DNA of 64,000 nt from Alkalihalobacillus sp. TS-13. GTDB taxonomy: Bacteria; Bacillota; Bacilli; Bacillales; Fictibacillaceae. The position numbers and the translations under genes are program-made. The DNA is taken from NCBI RefSeq assembly GCF_019720915.1, contig NZ_JAHKSI010000001.1, positions 496,001-560,000 of the forward strand, in the 5' to 3' direction. The notes under the pieces are model-generated. The model saw nothing but the letters and a program-made list of their open reading frames with translations, did no database searches and was not told where the DNA came from. This document shows, piece after piece, positions 44,226 through 54,449 of this stretch (position 1 is the stretch's first letter; the number at the start of each line of letters is the position of its first letter).

Positions 44226-45896
44226 ATGAGAAAGTCAAAATGGTCATTGCTTTTAACACTAACATTAGTGTTGAGCATGTTCCTTGCTGCATGTAGCGGC
44301 GGCGGCGGAAATAACGCTGACGGCGAAAAAGACAGCAAGGATGGAAAAGATAGCGGTAACAAAGATGTACCTCAAGTATTGAACATACTTGAAGGCGCAG
44401 AGATCCCGACAATGGACTCTGTAATGGGAACTGACGCTGTAGCGTTCCAAGTTATGGCAGAGACAATGGAAGGTCTTTACCGTCTTGGAGAAAACATGGA
44501 GCCTGTTGAAGGTATGGCAGAAAGCCATGAATTAAGTGACGATGAGAAGACTTACACTTTCAAACTTCGTGACGCTCAATGGTCAAACGGAACACCTGTA
44601 ACTGCAGATGACTTCGTTTATTCTTGGAGAAAAGCTGTAAATCCTGACACAGGATCTCAATACAACTTCATCCTTGGAGACGTTAAAAACGCTAACGCTA
44701 TCATGGCTGGCGAAATGGATCCAGAGGAGCTTGGTGTAGAAGCAGTTGACGAGAAAACGTTGAAGGTTGAACTTGAGCAACCAGTTCCTTACTTCATCAG
44801 TTTGACTACTTTCGCAACTTTCTTACCACAAAACGAAGAATATGTTGAAGAGCAAGGCGACCAATACGCATTAGAAGATGAGAACCTTATCTACAACGGA
44901 CCATTCACCCTTACTGATTGGAAACATGAAGAAGGTTGGGTACTTAAGAAGAATCCTGATTATTGGGATGCTGAATCTGTAAAATTAGAGCAAATCAACG
45001 TAAAAGTTGTTAAAGAAACTGCAACTGGCGTAAACCTTTACGAAACAGGAAAAGTCGACCGTGTTGGCCTTTCTTCTGAATATGTAAACAAATATAAAGA
45101 TCATGAAGAATACAAAACTTTCGAAGAGCCAGTAATGTTCTACCTTAAGATGAACCAAGAGCGTGAAGATCTTGCGAATGTAGATATCCGTAAAGCGATT
45201 CAAATGGCTGTAAACAAGGAAGACCTTGTCAATGTCATCTTGAACAACGGATCACTAGCTGCAAACTACTTCGTTCCAAAAGGATTCGTCACTCACCCAG
45301 AAACTGGTGAAGACTTCCGTGAGTTGAATGGAGACCTGATTTCTAACGATGTTGAAAAAGCACAAGAACACTGGGAAAAAGGTTTAGAAGCACTAGGGAA
45401 AGAAGAGCTTACACTAGAAATTCTTGGTGGAGACTCTGAAGTAGCGAAGAAAATGGACGAATACCTTAAGAACCAACTTGAAACGAATCTTCCTGGTTTG
45501 ACAATCAAGTTGAAAGGTGTTCCATTCCAACAACGTCTAGAGCTTGATGAAAACATGGATTATGACCTGCAAAACGCTGGTTGGGGTCCTGACTATGCAG
45601 ATGCAATGACATTCATCGACATGTGGGTTACTGACGGTGGACATAACAAGACTGGATTCTCTAACGAGAAGTATGACCAACTTGTTAAGGACGCTAAGAC
45701 TACATTGACTTCTGATCCTGCAAAGCGTTTTGAAGCAATGTTGGAAGCTGAAAAACTCTTGATTGAAGAAGAAGCAGTACTTGCACCACTTTACCAACGT
45801 GCTCGTGCTCAGCTTTGGAAGCCATACGTGAAGAACGTTTACCAAAACTCATTTGGGCCTGACTACAGCTATAAGTGGGCTTACATCGAAAAGTAA
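44226..45896 (+). CDS. oppA: Oligopeptide-binding lipoprotein
   Basis: A 556-residue extracellular lipoprotein: signal peptide ending LSMFLAAC (lipobox LAAC), Gly-rich linker, then a family-5 solute-binding domain (IPTMDSVMGTDAVAFQVMAE, YTFKLRDAQWSNGTPVTADD, GPDYADAMTFIDMW). It captures peptides for nutrition and for signalling peptides that affect sporulation and competence. Codons look biased toward those of highly expressed genes (AAC, CGT, GAA). AGGGGAGGTCATTAAGAC precedes the ATG. Confidence 0.95.
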   Translation: MRKSKWSLLLTLTLVLSMFLAACSGGGGNNADGEKDSKDGKDSGNKDVPQVLNILEGAEIPTMDSVMGTDAVAFQVMAETMEGLYRLGENMEPVEGMAESHELSDDEKTYTFKLRDAQWSNGTPVTADDFVYSWRKAVNPDTGSQYNFILGDVKNANAIMAGEMDPEELGVEAVDEKTLKVELEQPVPYFISLTTFATFLPQNEEYVEEQGDQYALEDENLIYNGPFTLTDWKHEEGWVLKKNPDYWDAESVKLEQINVKVVKETATGVNLYETGKVDRVGLSSEYVNKYKDHEEYKTFEEPVMFYLKMNQEREDLANVDIRKAIQMAVNKEDLVNVILNNGSLAANYFVPKGFVTHPETGEDFRELNGDLISNDVEKAQEHWEKGLEALGKEELTLEILGGDSEVAKKMDEYLKNQLETNLPGLTIKLKGVPFQQRLELDENMDYDLQNAGWGPDYADAMTFIDMWVTDGGHNKTGFSNEKYDQLVKDAKTTLTSDPAKRFEAMLEAEKLLIEEEAVLAPLYQRARAQLWKPYVKNVYQNSFGPDYSYKWAYIEK

Positions 45897-45935
45897 GAGG
45901 AAACTTAAAGTTTAGTCAGTAAAGGGAGAGTATCA

Positions 45936-45980
45936 GGAGAGTATATGTCGCCTGAATGACGTATACTCTCTTTTTCCCTG
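45936..45980 (+). terminator. Intra-operon hairpin between oppA and oppB
   Basis: GAGAGTATA and TATACTCTC around a loop, followed by TTTTT. It probably reduces transcription into oppBCDF relative to oppA. Confidence 0.8.
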
Positions 45981-46063
45981 TTAATGGATAGTTTTCAGAA
46001 AATAATAAACCATTCGTTGGACTTCTTCAATAGACAAAAAGGCATACATGGAGGTGGAAGAGG

Positions 46064-46993
46064 ATGAAAGGGTATATTTTAAAACGTGTGATTTATATGT
46101 TTATCACCCTGTTCCTCATTGCGTCAGCTACATTCTTCTTGATGAAAATCATGCCGGGTACACCTTTAAGTAACGCGGCAAAGTTAACGGCTGAGCAAGA
46201 AGCGATTATACTTGAAAAATATGGACTTAATGACCCCGTCCCTGTTCAATATGTAAAATATATGGCTAATGTAGTAACCGGTGATTTAGGTGTTTCATTC
46301 CAATATGATGGACGGAATGTTACAGATTTAATTATGAGTAGAATTGGTCCATCTGCACAACTTGGACTTCAATCGATCATTTTTGGGGCAATATTTGGTA
46401 TCTTACTTGGTATCATATCAGCAATCCGCTATAACACGATTTGGGATTATGGTGCAACATTCATCGCAGTTATCGGTAAATCGATTCCTAGCTTCGTGTT
46501 CGCAGCTTTGCTTCAATACTATGTTGGCGTTAAGTTACAATGGTTCCCTGTCGCCTTCTGGGAAGGTTGGGAATACTCAGTAATGCCAACGATTGCATTG
46601 GCTGTGTTCGTAGTAGCCGTTTCTGCACGATTTACCCGGACTGAGATGCTTGAGGTCATGAATCAGGACTTTATCACGACTGCAAGAGCAAAGGGTGTAA
46701 GTGGTTTTGCTGTTGTATTCAAGCATGGTATTCGAAATGCGATGATTCCATTGATCACTATTTTAGGACCACTTGCAGTTGGATTGATGACTGGTACGTT
46801 GGTCGTTGAGCAGATATTCGCAGTACCAGGACTTGGGGAACAATTTGTCCGTTCGATTACGACAAACGATTATCCAGTTATAATGGGGACAACTTTGTTT
46901 TTCTCATTCTTCTTGATTTTGGTGATTCTGATCGTCGATATCCTTTATGGAGTCATTGATCCTAGAATCCGTTTGGCAGGAGGGAAAGAGTAA
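46064..46993 (+). CDS. oppB: Oligopeptide ABC transporter permease
   Basis: A 309-residue permease. N-terminal KRVIYMFITLFLIASATFF and MKIMPGTPL, then the EAA-loop region FTRTEMLEVMNQDFITTARA (residues about 190-210). Forms the peptide channel with OppC. GGAGGTGGAAGAGG precedes the ATG. Confidence 0.95.
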   Translation: MKGYILKRVIYMFITLFLIASATFFLMKIMPGTPLSNAAKLTAEQEAIILEKYGLNDPVPVQYVKYMANVVTGDLGVSFQYDGRNVTDLIMSRIGPSAQLGLQSIIFGAIFGILLGIISAIRYNTIWDYGATFIAVIGKSIPSFVFAALLQYYVGVKLQWFPVAFWEGWEYSVMPTIALAVFVVAVSARFTRTEMLEVMNQDFITTARAKGVSGFAVVFKHGIRNAMIPLITILGPLAVGLMTGTLVVEQIFAVPGLGEQFVRSITTNDYPVIMGTTLFFSFFLILVILIVDILYGVIDPRIRLAGGKE

Positions 46994-48009
46994 TGAGTAA
47001 ACGTGAAAATTATGTAAATGATGAACTTTTCCAGCCTGCACATCTTAGCAATGAAAAGAGTGAGAAGATTGCTGGTCCAAGTCTAAGCTTCTGGCAAGAT
47101 GCTTGGATGCGGTTAAGAAAAAATAAATCAGCCATCGCTGGTTGCATCGTTTTACTCGCTCTGACGATCCTTGCAATATTCGGTCCTATGATGAACGATT
47201 TTGGATTTGATGATCAGAAACTGACCCGTGCGAATCTTCCAGCTAAAGTCCCTGGACTTGAAAACCTTGGAATCATGGACGGAAAAGATGACATGGGTAA
47301 TGATATGTATGAAATGAAGGGCATAGAAGAAGGAACGTATTTCTGGTTTGGTACAGATGGACTTGGACGTGACCTTTGGACTCGTGTATGGCAAGGTACT
47401 CGTATCTCTTTATATATCGCTTTATTAGCGGCTGCAATCGATATGGTGATCGGGGTTATCTATGGCGGTATTTCAGCTTATTATGGCGGCCGTGTCGATA
47501 ACGTCCTTCAACGTATCGTAGAGGTACTGGTTGGAATTCCGAACCTGGTCGTCGTTATCTTGATGATACTCGTCTTAGACCCAGGAATTATATCGATAAC
47601 CGTTGCCCTGACAATAACCGGTTGGATTGGAATGTCGAGGATTGTCCGTGGCCAAATGTTGAAACTAAAGGGCCAAGAATTCGTTTTAGCTTCTAGAACG
47701 CTGGGATCATCCGATAATAAGATCATTTCCAAGCACTTGATCCCGAACGTAATGGGTGTCATCATCATCAATACGATGTTTACGATTCCATCTGCAATCT
47801 TCTTCGAAGCATTCTTAAGTTTTATCGGTCTTGGATTACAACCGCCACTAGCATCATTAGGAACATTGATTGAAGAAGGATATCGTAATATGCAGATCTT
47901 CCCTCATATGATGATCTATCCCTCGATCATCATCAGTTTGGTCATGATCGCATTCAACGTGGTGGCTGATGGATTACGAGATGCGCTTGATCCGAAGATG
48001 AGAGATTAA
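46993..48009 (+). CDS. oppC: Oligopeptide ABC transporter permease
   Basis: A 338-residue permease. SFWQDAWMRLRKNKSAIAG near the N-terminus, GTDGLGRDLWTRVWQGTRIS, and the EAA loop GQEFVLASRTLGSSD. Starts in the stop codon of oppB (TAATG). Confidence 0.95.
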   Translation: MSKRENYVNDELFQPAHLSNEKSEKIAGPSLSFWQDAWMRLRKNKSAIAGCIVLLALTILAIFGPMMNDFGFDDQKLTRANLPAKVPGLENLGIMDGKDDMGNDMYEMKGIEEGTYFWFGTDGLGRDLWTRVWQGTRISLYIALLAAAIDMVIGVIYGGISAYYGGRVDNVLQRIVEVLVGIPNLVVVILMILVLDPGIISITVALTITGWIGMSRIVRGQMLKLKGQEFVLASRTLGSSDNKIISKHLIPNVMGVIIINTMFTIPSAIFFEAFLSFIGLGLQPPLASLGTLIEEGYRNMQIFPHMMIYPSIIISLVMIAFNVVADGLRDALDPKMRD

Positions 48010-48028
48010 TAGAAGGTGGGTGAAGAGG

Positions 48029-49048
48029 ATGGAACACATTTTAGAAATCAAGAATTTACATGTATCATTTGACACTTTTGCCGGTGAAGTACAAGCCGTC
48101 CGTGGTGTCGATATCAAATTGCAAAAAGGTGAAACCCTGGCGATCGTTGGTGAATCAGGATCAGGTAAATCCGTAACGTCTAAAAGTATTATGCGATTGA
48201 TCCCTAACCCGCCTGGTAGAATTAAAGAAGGACAAATTCTCTTCCAGGGGAAAGATCTAGCACAATACTCCGAACGACAAATGCAAAAAATCAGGGGATC
48301 AGAAATATCAATGATATTCCAGGATCCAATGACGTCATTAAATCCAACGATGACAGTGGGTAAACAAATCATGGAAGGGCTTCGGATCCATCAGAAGATG
48401 TCCAAGGCTCAAGCTACAGATCGTGCTTTTGAATTATTGAAATTAGTCGGTATTCCGAATGCAGAAGCACGATTGAAACAATACCCGCACCAATTCTCGG
48501 GCGGTATGAGGCAACGTGTGGTTATCGCCATTGCGCTCGCGTGTAATCCTAAGATTTTGATTGCGGATGAGCCGACAACTGCACTCGATGTAACGATTCA
48601 AGCACAAATCCTTGATTTAATGAAAGATTTACAAGATAAGACTGGTACAGCAATCATCCTGATCACACATGACCTGGGTGTCGTAGCGAATGCTGCTCAA
48701 CGTGTTGCCGTCATGTATGGAGGACAGATTGTTGAAACCGGAACTGTTGACGAAATTTTCTATAAACCGAAGCATCCTTATACTTGGGGATTGTTAGCTT
48801 CAATGCCGAAGCTTGGTACTGCTGGAAGTGATCTAATCGCAATTCCAGGTTCACCTCCTGACTTGAGTGATCCTCCAAAAGGATGTCCATTTGCTGCACG
48901 TTGTCCGCATGCGATGAAGGTTTGTGTAGATCATATGCCTGATGCTACAGAAGTTTCTGGTACGCATAAAGCAGCCTGCTGGTTATTGGATGAAAGAGCA
49001 CCTAAAGTTGAAAAGCCGGTTGAGGCATCAGTTGGGGGTGCAAGATAA
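48029..49048 (+). CDS. oppD: Oligopeptide ABC transporter ATP-binding protein
   Basis: A 339-residue ATPase: Walker A GESGSGKS, signature FSGGMRQR, Walker [12 protein letters not shown], and the C-terminal Cys-rich [14 protein letters not shown] used to ligate a cluster or metal. ATG at 48029 with AAGGTGGG 8 nt upstream is preferred over GTG at 48020. Confidence 0.95.
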   Translation: MEHILEIKNLHVSFDTFAGEVQAVRGVDIKLQKGETLAIVGESGSGKSVTSKSIMRLIPNPPGRIKEGQILFQGKDLAQYSERQMQKIRGSEISMIFQDPMTSLNPTMTVGKQIMEGLRIHQKMSKAQATDRAFELLKLVGIPNAEARLKQYPHQFSGGMRQRVVIAIALACNPKILIADEPTTALDVTIQAQILDLMKDLQDKTGTAIILITHDLGVVANAAQRVAVMYGGQIVETGTVDEIFYKPKHPYTWGLLASMPKLGTAGSDLIAIPGSPPDLSDPPKGCPFAARCPHAMKVCVDHMPDATEVSGTHKAACWLLDERAPKVEKPVEASVGGAR

Positions 49049-50034
49049 TGGCAACAAGAGAGAAATTAGTAGAAGTAAAGAATCTAAAGAAATACTTCAA
49101 CATGGGCAAAGGGCAAATGTTGAAAGCAGTAGACGATGTTTCATTTGATATTTATAAAGGTGAAACGTTAGGTCTAGTTGGTGAATCCGGTTGTGGTAAA
49201 TCTACGACTGGAAGAACGATCATCCGCCTATATGGTGCTACAGACGGATCTGTCACTTTCAACGGTGAAGATGTCCATGGTAAGAAAAATAAAGCGAAGC
49301 TAAAAGAGTTCAATAGAAAGATGCAGATGATCTTCCAGGATCCTTATGCATCATTGAACCCAAGGATGACTGTAAAAGATATCATTGCTGAAGGTATTGA
49401 TATTCACGGACTTGCAAAGACGAAGGAAGAAAGACTGAATCGTGTATATGAACTTCTAGAAACGGTCGGCCTGAATAAAGAACATGCGAACCGTTATCCG
49501 CACGAATTCAGTGGTGGACAACGTCAACGTATCGGAATTGCCCGTGCATTAGCAGTAGATCCTGATTTCATCATTGCTGACGAGCCTATCTCAGCATTGG
49601 ACGTATCCATTCAAGCACAGGTTGTCAACTTGATGCAAAAGCTTCAGCGTGAGCGCGGTTTGACATACTTGTTCATTGCACATGACCTGTCAATGGTCAA
49701 GCATATCAGTGACCGTGTCGGGGTTATGTATCTTGGTAACCTTGTAGAGCTTACTGAAAGTGACACGCTTTACAATGAGCCTTTGCATCCATACACACAA
49801 GCTCTACTGTCTGCGATTCCTGTTCCAGATCCGGAGCTTGAGCGAAGCCGTGAGCGTATCATTCTTGAAGGTGATGTACCATCTCCTGTATCACCACCTA
49901 GCGGCTGCCGTTTCCGTACAAGATGTCCACATGCGATGGATGTATGTGCGAAAGTGGTACCTAAGTGGCAAGAAGCTCGAGAAGGTCACTATGTAGCTTG
50001 TCACCTATATGATGAAGAATTGAAGGAAAATTAA
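49048..50034 (+). CDS. oppF: Oligopeptide ABC transporter ATP-binding protein
   Basis: A 328-residue ATPase: [27 protein letters not shown], and a C-terminal [14 protein letters not shown] motif matching that of OppD. Starts inside the oppD stop (TAATG). Confidence 0.95.
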   Translation: MATREKLVEVKNLKKYFNMGKGQMLKAVDDVSFDIYKGETLGLVGESGCGKSTTGRTIIRLYGATDGSVTFNGEDVHGKKNKAKLKEFNRKMQMIFQDPYASLNPRMTVKDIIAEGIDIHGLAKTKEERLNRVYELLETVGLNKEHANRYPHEFSGGQRQRIGIARALAVDPDFIIADEPISALDVSIQAQVVNLMQKLQRERGLTYLFIAHDLSMVKHISDRVGVMYLGNLVELTESDTLYNEPLHPYTQALLSAIPVPDPELERSRERIILEGDVPSPVSPPSGCRFRTRCPHAMDVCAKVVPKWQEAREGHYVACHLYDEELKEN

Positions 50035-50042
50035 TTTTTTAT

Positions 50043-50078
50043 AAAAACGATCTCCGTAAAAGGGGGTCGTTTTTCATC
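50043..50078 (+). terminator. Rho-independent terminator after oppF
   Basis: AAAACGATCTCC / GGGGGTCGTTTTT around GTAAAA. Confidence 0.88.
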
Positions 50079-50199
50079 TTTATTTTGTCAAAAGCATTCA
50101 GCCATTTATTTTTAATCTAAAATAGTTGTATTTTATCTGAAAACACACTACGATAGTATGAGAGACTATGCGGAGTATGGATAGGAATGAGGATAGAGT

Positions 50200-51054
50200 A
50201 TGAAGATAGCTTTAGTAGTTGATAGTGCGAGTGATTTTTTAGGACAAGAAGAATACATAGAAATTACCACTCCATTGAAAGTAGTCCCGCTGAACGTTAA
50301 TTTTAAAGGGGAAGATACCTATTTAGATGGCACTACTATCACCCATGAAGAATTCTATGAAAAAATGAGAAATTCAAAAGAGCTGCCTAAAACGAGCCAG
50401 CCTGCACCCCAAAAATTTTTCGATACATTCAAAGAATTACTTTCAGAAGGCTATTCAGTAATTTATCTAGGCATCGCGAGTAATTTAAGCGGTACTTTTC
50501 AAAGTGCTAACGTAGCCAATGAAATGTTTAGTAAAGAAGAGCAAAAAAGGCTTTATTTAGTTGATACAGAGACGGTTTCAGCTGGAGTTATTTATTTGTT
50601 GGAATTTGCCGATCAATTAATCCAAATGGGTCATACACCAGAAGAAGTCTATCAAAAAATACAAGAACGCAAGAAAGATGTAACAGGGATCATCCTACTC
50701 GAAACATTAGAGAACTTGAGAAAAGGCGGTCGCATCTCAACATTACAAGGTAAAGTCGGTAACTTTTTGAATATCAAACCTTTGCTTAAGATAAAAGAGG
50801 GGACAGTAGAAACTCTTGAAAACTTCCGGGGTAAAAAGAAAGGGATTAAAAAACTGGCTGAAATGATTCATGACTGGAGAGAGGACCACGGAGAATTATT
50901 GATCGTACACAGTTACCCTTCTAAGCAGGTTGTCATTGAGAGCTTTAAAGAGCAATTTTCCTTGGATACATTCAAAAAGATCCGTTGTATTAAGTTAGGT
51001 AGTGTCATCGGGACTTATGGGAGTGAAAATTCCATCGGGATCATAAAGTATTGA
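50200..51054 (+). CDS. DegV-family fatty-acid-binding protein
   Basis: A 284-residue DegV: VVDSASDFLGQEE, KTSQPAPQKF, GIASNLSGTFQSA, and LRKGGRISTLQGKVG. It is the second DegV gene in the window, and the two differ in sequence throughout. No kinase partner is adjacent. GAGGATAGAGT precedes the ATG. Confidence 0.9.
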   Translation: MKIALVVDSASDFLGQEEYIEITTPLKVVPLNVNFKGEDTYLDGTTITHEEFYEKMRNSKELPKTSQPAPQKFFDTFKELLSEGYSVIYLGIASNLSGTFQSANVANEMFSKEEQKRLYLVDTETVSAGVIYLLEFADQLIQMGHTPEEVYQKIQERKKDVTGIILLETLENLRKGGRISTLQGKVGNFLNIKPLLKIKEGTVETLENFRGKKKGIKKLAEMIHDWREDHGELLIVHSYPSKQVVIESFKEQFSLDTFKKIRCIKLGSVIGTYGSENSIGIIKY

Positions 51055-51083
51055 ACAGTTCTGGTTACAGGGCTGTTTTTTTG
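51055..51083 (+). terminator. Rho-independent terminator after the second degV gene
   Basis: CAGTTCTG / CAGGGCTG stem with G-U pairs around GTTA, then seven T residues. Confidence 0.8.
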
Positions 51084-51108
51084 TGTATTTACATCTGTTG
51101 GTTTTTAT

Positions 51109-51252
51109 TGTTGATTTAAACGAAATTCACTCCCTTTCCGCGGGCGATCCACAAGCCTCCTCGCTCGTTCCGAGCTGTGGGGTCTCGCCTGGCTCGCTGT
51201 TCCCGCAGGAGTGTCACGAATTTCGTTTCAAAGTTCATTAGCAGAATCAAGT
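51109..51252. repeat. Dispersed repeat family B, copy 8 (minimal form)
   Basis: Left end TGTTGATTTAAACGAAATTC and right end GAATTTCGTTT: AAACGAAATTC is an exact 11-bp terminal inverted repeat. Only the GATCC / CAAGCCTCC and GGGGTCTCGCCTGGCTCG modules remain between them. Confidence 0.9.
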
Positions 51253-51407
51253 GTTTAAAGAAAGCATAAATTACTTACTTCAATTTAGGTACATAAGCTG
51301 GTCGTTTCGGTAAGAAGAGGACGTACAAAGGAAAAGCAATTACTTTTTGACTTATTATAACTCAGCTATCGTCTAAGGCTTGTCTTTACAAAGTTTCCTT
51401 GTTTTGG
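51253..51407 (+). repeat. Dispersed repeat family A, copy 5 (interrupted)
   Basis: Begins TTTAAAGAAAGCATAAATTAC and ends AAGGCTTGTCTTTACAAAGTTTCC, but 60-70 bp of unrelated sequence lies in the middle. It follows family B copy 8 directly. Confidence 0.6.
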
Positions 51408-51412
51408 TTAAG

Positions 51413-51442
51413 TTGAAGGAAATCATGCGGTCAGCGTATAAT
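51413..51442 (+). promoter_or_regulatory. Sigma-A-type promoter for the 51484 gene
   Basis: TTGAAG at 51413 and TATAAT at 51437, separated by 18 bp. Transcription would begin near 51450, after the ATG at 51448, which rules that ATG out as the usual start. Confidence 0.7.
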
Positions 51443-51483
51443 ACTTAATGAAAGTTCGTATATATGAACGAGGAGGAAAAGTG

Positions 51484-51909
51484 TTGATTTATTATCAATT
51501 TGATCCTGAAACAGATTTGGAACTCCTTAAATCAATAGATCAAAAAGGAAAACTTCCTGATACAATTTCCTCTTCATTGCTCAAGAAACAATTTGTTATG
51601 AAGGACAACGAGGAAGTGTATGTATTTTCAAATGATGAAGAGGATGCAGGACTTTTATGGCTGAATATCTCTAAAAAACAGATGCTTGAAATCACTTGTT
51701 TATTTATGAATGACCGAATGGCCACTGAAAAGTTTCAAACTAAGTTGATCGACTTTGCGGTCAAAAGAGCGAAATATTTACAATTACGTCGAGTGGCTTT
51801 CAATAATGAAGTATTGAATGGAAGAACTGAACTTTCCCAGCTGAAGGAGGAACTGGGGTGCATTCGGATGGAATCGAAAGACCCATGGATCGAATGCATT
51901 CTTGGATAA
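51484..51909 (+). CDS. Protein of unknown function, about 141 residues
   Basis: No family was recognised. It is charged, without signal or membrane segments; the C-terminal half (FQTKLIDFAVKRAKYLQL ... LKEELGCIRMES) has an alternating helix pattern faintly like the end of a GNAT fold. AGGAGG at 51471 sits 7 nt before TTG at 51484, and the promoter makes the ATG at 51448 implausible, so TTG is the start. Confidence 0.6.
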   Translation: MIYYQFDPETDLELLKSIDQKGKLPDTISSSLLKKQFVMKDNEEVYVFSNDEEDAGLLWLNISKKQMLEITCLFMNDRMATEKFQTKLIDFAVKRAKYLQLRRVAFNNEVLNGRTELSQLKEELGCIRMESKDPWIECILG

Positions 51910-51913
51910 CGGT

Positions 51914-52450
51914 TCAGCTTGTTTGTTGAAGTGGTGTTGGATTTCCGTTTTCATTTAACTTCGAGTCAAGCTTTTTGACCAGCTCGATTGCTTTCTCATA
52001 TGAAATTTCACGATAATGGTGGAGACCACCAGGTTCTTCATCAGCTTCATCAGCCAACCTGACGACTTTCTGTAATGGATTCAATTCTAATGATCCCCCA
52101 GGCAAATATGAATCAGTATGCAAAAGAATGGCTAATGAAATAGCTTTCGCATTTTCACGATCTTCCCCAAGCTCAATCAATAATTTATGTGCTCTTTCAG
52201 CACCTTTGATTGCGTGTATATCATTTGCTTTGTACTGCTCATAATCCCACTTACCATCCCTGTACCATGTATAATGACCAATATCATGAAGAAGTGCTGC
52301 TTTACATGCAAGCATAGGATCGACCCCATATTGACCGGACAGCTTATAGGCATGGAAACTGGAGGCAATGGCATGCACAACTCCAGATCGTTGTAAATAT
52401 TTTTGTGTTTTATGATGTTCGAATATTTCAAGCAATGTTGGTTGACGCAT
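51914..52450 (-). CDS. HD-domain phosphohydrolase-like protein
   Basis: A 178-residue protein with HD-domain metal motifs: H in GVVHAIASS, HDIGHY (residues about 59-64), H in LLHTDSYL and D in RLADEADEE. Such proteins hydrolyse nucleotides or related phosphates; YqeK-type HD enzymes are the nearest idea by layout (Ap4A hydrolysis), but that is inference. AAAGGAGGAATATCC precedes the ATG at 52450. Confidence 0.8.
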   Translation of the reverse strand: MRQPTLLEIFEHHKTQKYLQRSGVVHAIASSFHAYKLSGQYGVDPMLACKAALLHDIGHYTWYRDGKWDYEQYKANDIHAIKGAERAHKLLIELGEDRENAKAISLAILLHTDSYLPGGSLELNPLQKVVRLADEADEEPGGLHHYREISYEKAIELVKKLDSKLNENGNPTPLQQTS

Positions 52451-52762
52451 GGATATTCCTCCTTTGTATAGAATGTATAAATGCATGAAGTACTGATTTG
52501 CTCTATTGGGTAACGGGTGGGCAAGGCACTTCTGCTTTTCTAAGTGTATTGTTCAACAATATAGCACGTCTCCAACTCCGATTCAAGTGAAAAATTTTTA
52601 ACCATAGTCATGTTTTATATATTTATCGTAAAATTGTCTTAGTAAACATGTGAACTTTTTGGCAAAATGATGAAATTTATGTCGAAAGTTACTTTTCATG
52701 AAAAGAATGGTTTTCTATAATAGTATTTATAACGAGATACAACAGGGGGAGGAACAGAAAAT

Positions 52763-53953
52763 ATGGGGATGATGAAAGTAATCATGTCGATGTTTCTTTT
52801 GACGTTTCCGTCTTGGGAGATGGCAGATGAAACACAAGACTATGAAGTAGCATTTCACAAAGGTATTGAAACACATGTAATGAAAAGGGAACTTCCGGAG
52901 CAGCTTCCGAGGTTTGCATATGACTCAGGATTTACATTTCAATATCCAGATGCAGTAAGAGGAATTTATGTAACAGGGCACTCTGCAGGGGGCAGCAGGT
53001 TTGAGAAGCTTGTATCAATGCTTGATAATACTGAATTGAATGCAATGGTGGTTGATATCAAGGATGATCATGGGTATATTACGTACATACCAGATAAAGA
53101 ATCCCCATTACATTCTGCTGGTCAACCGTATATCAAAGACCCGAGAAAAATGTTAGAGACATTAGAGAAACATGAAATTTATCCAATTGCACGGGTTGTC
53201 GTTTTTAAGGATTCCGTGCTTGCAAAACAGAAGCCTGGACTCTCCTTTAAAAATGGTGGGGCGGTTTGGAAGAATGGTCGAGGAGAAGCATTCGTAAACC
53301 CATTCATGAAAGAAGTATGGGATTACAATGTACAAGTGGCGATCGAAGCAGCGAAGTTAGGATTCCAGGAAATTCAGTTCGATTACGTCCGTTTCCCTGA
53401 AGGTTTTGAAAAACGGGATAAAACGTTATCGTATAATCAGGGTGAATACGCTGATCTTGATATCGATGATGTTCAAAAGCGAGTGACCGCTGTAACAGAA
53501 TTCGTGGAGTATGCTAAGAAACAACTAGAACCATATGGTGTTAAAGTGTCTGTAGACATTTTCGGATATACCGCAACCTTACCTGAAGCACCGGGTATCG
53601 GTCAAAACTTCTCAAAAATATCGAGTCATGTCGATGTCATTTCATCTATGATATACCCTAGTCACTGGACCTCGTATTTTGGGATTGCAAAACCAGACTT
53701 GGAACCATATCGTCTTGTTACGGAATATGCAAAAATGGAAAATAAGAAGTTGAGTGAACTTGAAAACCCACCGATCTCCAGACCTTGGATACAGGATTTT
53801 ACGGCTTCTTATCTAGGGAGCGGCAATTACATGAAATATGGTAAATCTGAAGTAGAAGCACAAATCCGAGCACTTAATGAAAATGGTATTAAAGAATTCC
53901 TTCTATGGGATGCCGGAAACACATATACACCGAATGTAGATTACACGCCGTAA
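52763..53953 (+). CDS. Putative secreted glycoside hydrolase (DUF4015, GH13-like barrel)
   Basis: A 396-residue protein with an N-terminal signal-like stretch (MKVIMSMFLLTFPSW). The barrel region has AMVVDIKDDHGYITY, ARVVVFKDSVLAKQKP, the signature FDYVRFPEGF (residues about 210-219, acidic catalytic candidates), and VDIFGYTATLPE. Relatives act on cell-wall or capsular glycans; the substrate is unknown. GGGGGAGGAACAGAAAAT precedes the ATG. Confidence 0.8.
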   Translation: MGMMKVIMSMFLLTFPSWEMADETQDYEVAFHKGIETHVMKRELPEQLPRFAYDSGFTFQYPDAVRGIYVTGHSAGGSRFEKLVSMLDNTELNAMVVDIKDDHGYITYIPDKESPLHSAGQPYIKDPRKMLETLEKHEIYPIARVVVFKDSVLAKQKPGLSFKNGGAVWKNGRGEAFVNPFMKEVWDYNVQVAIEAAKLGFQEIQFDYVRFPEGFEKRDKTLSYNQGEYADLDIDDVQKRVTAVTEFVEYAKKQLEPYGVKVSVDIFGYTATLPEAPGIGQNFSKISSHVDVISSMIYPSHWTSYFGIAKPDLEPYRLVTEYAKMENKKLSELENPPISRPWIQDFTASYLGSGNYMKYGKSEVEAQIRALNENGIKEFLLWDAGNTYTPNVDYTP

Positions 53954-53963
53954 ATAGATAACA

Positions 53964-54048
53964 TTAAAGAAAACTTGCCAAACCCAAGTTTTAGTGAAGG
54001 CTGAGCCATAGTTTCACTTATACTGAAGAAAGTATTTATAAGTACAAA
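53964..54048 (-). repeat. Dispersed repeat family A, copy 6 (inverted)
   Basis: Complement of the other copies: AAAGAAAACTTGCC, AAGGCTGAGCCATAG, TTCACTTATACTGAAGAAAG. It directly precedes a terminator and family B copy 9. Confidence 0.8.
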
Positions 54049-54086
54049 AGAGACCCAGGAGGATATTAGTCCTCCCGGGTCTTCTT
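54048..54086 (+). terminator. Rho-independent terminator after the glycoside hydrolase gene
   Basis: GACCCAGGAGG / CCTCCCGGGTC around ATATTAGT, then TTCTTT. Confidence 0.85.
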
Positions 54087-54099
54087 TGTTAAAGGACTT

Positions 54100-54423
54100 T
54101 GTTGATTTTGAGTAAAATTTGAGACACTCCTGCGGGAAAAGCGAGCCAGGCGAGACCCTGCAGCGAGGAACTGGTGAGGAGGCTCGCGGAAGTAGGTAAA
54201 TGCAAGGAAGTGATGTCTAGTTCAACGACCAATCACTTGGATCGCTTCAAACTTCCTGCGGCGGTCGACACATTGAATGATATCCTTATGAGTTGGCCCT
54301 ACGCAGAACCAAGTCTTTGTTTGGTTCGAGCCTCCTCGTCAGTTTTCCAGTGACCTTCGTGACTAATCGGGTCGCTTCCGCCTTTCGTTTTGCCCGCGGA
54401 AAGGAGTGAATAGAAATCAACAA
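54100..54423. repeat. Dispersed repeat family B, copy 9 (inverted)
   Basis: Inverted relative to copy 3. TGTTGATTTT at the left and AGAAATCAACA at the right; inside, AAAGCGAGCCAGGCGAGAC, CTTCCTGCGGCGGTC, the GAACCAAG/TTTGGTTC segment, and GCCCGCGGAAAGGAGTGAAT. It lacks the GTCGAAG module of copy 3. Confidence 0.9.
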
Positions 54424-54449
54424 TAAAAACTAAACAGAACTTATAATTT

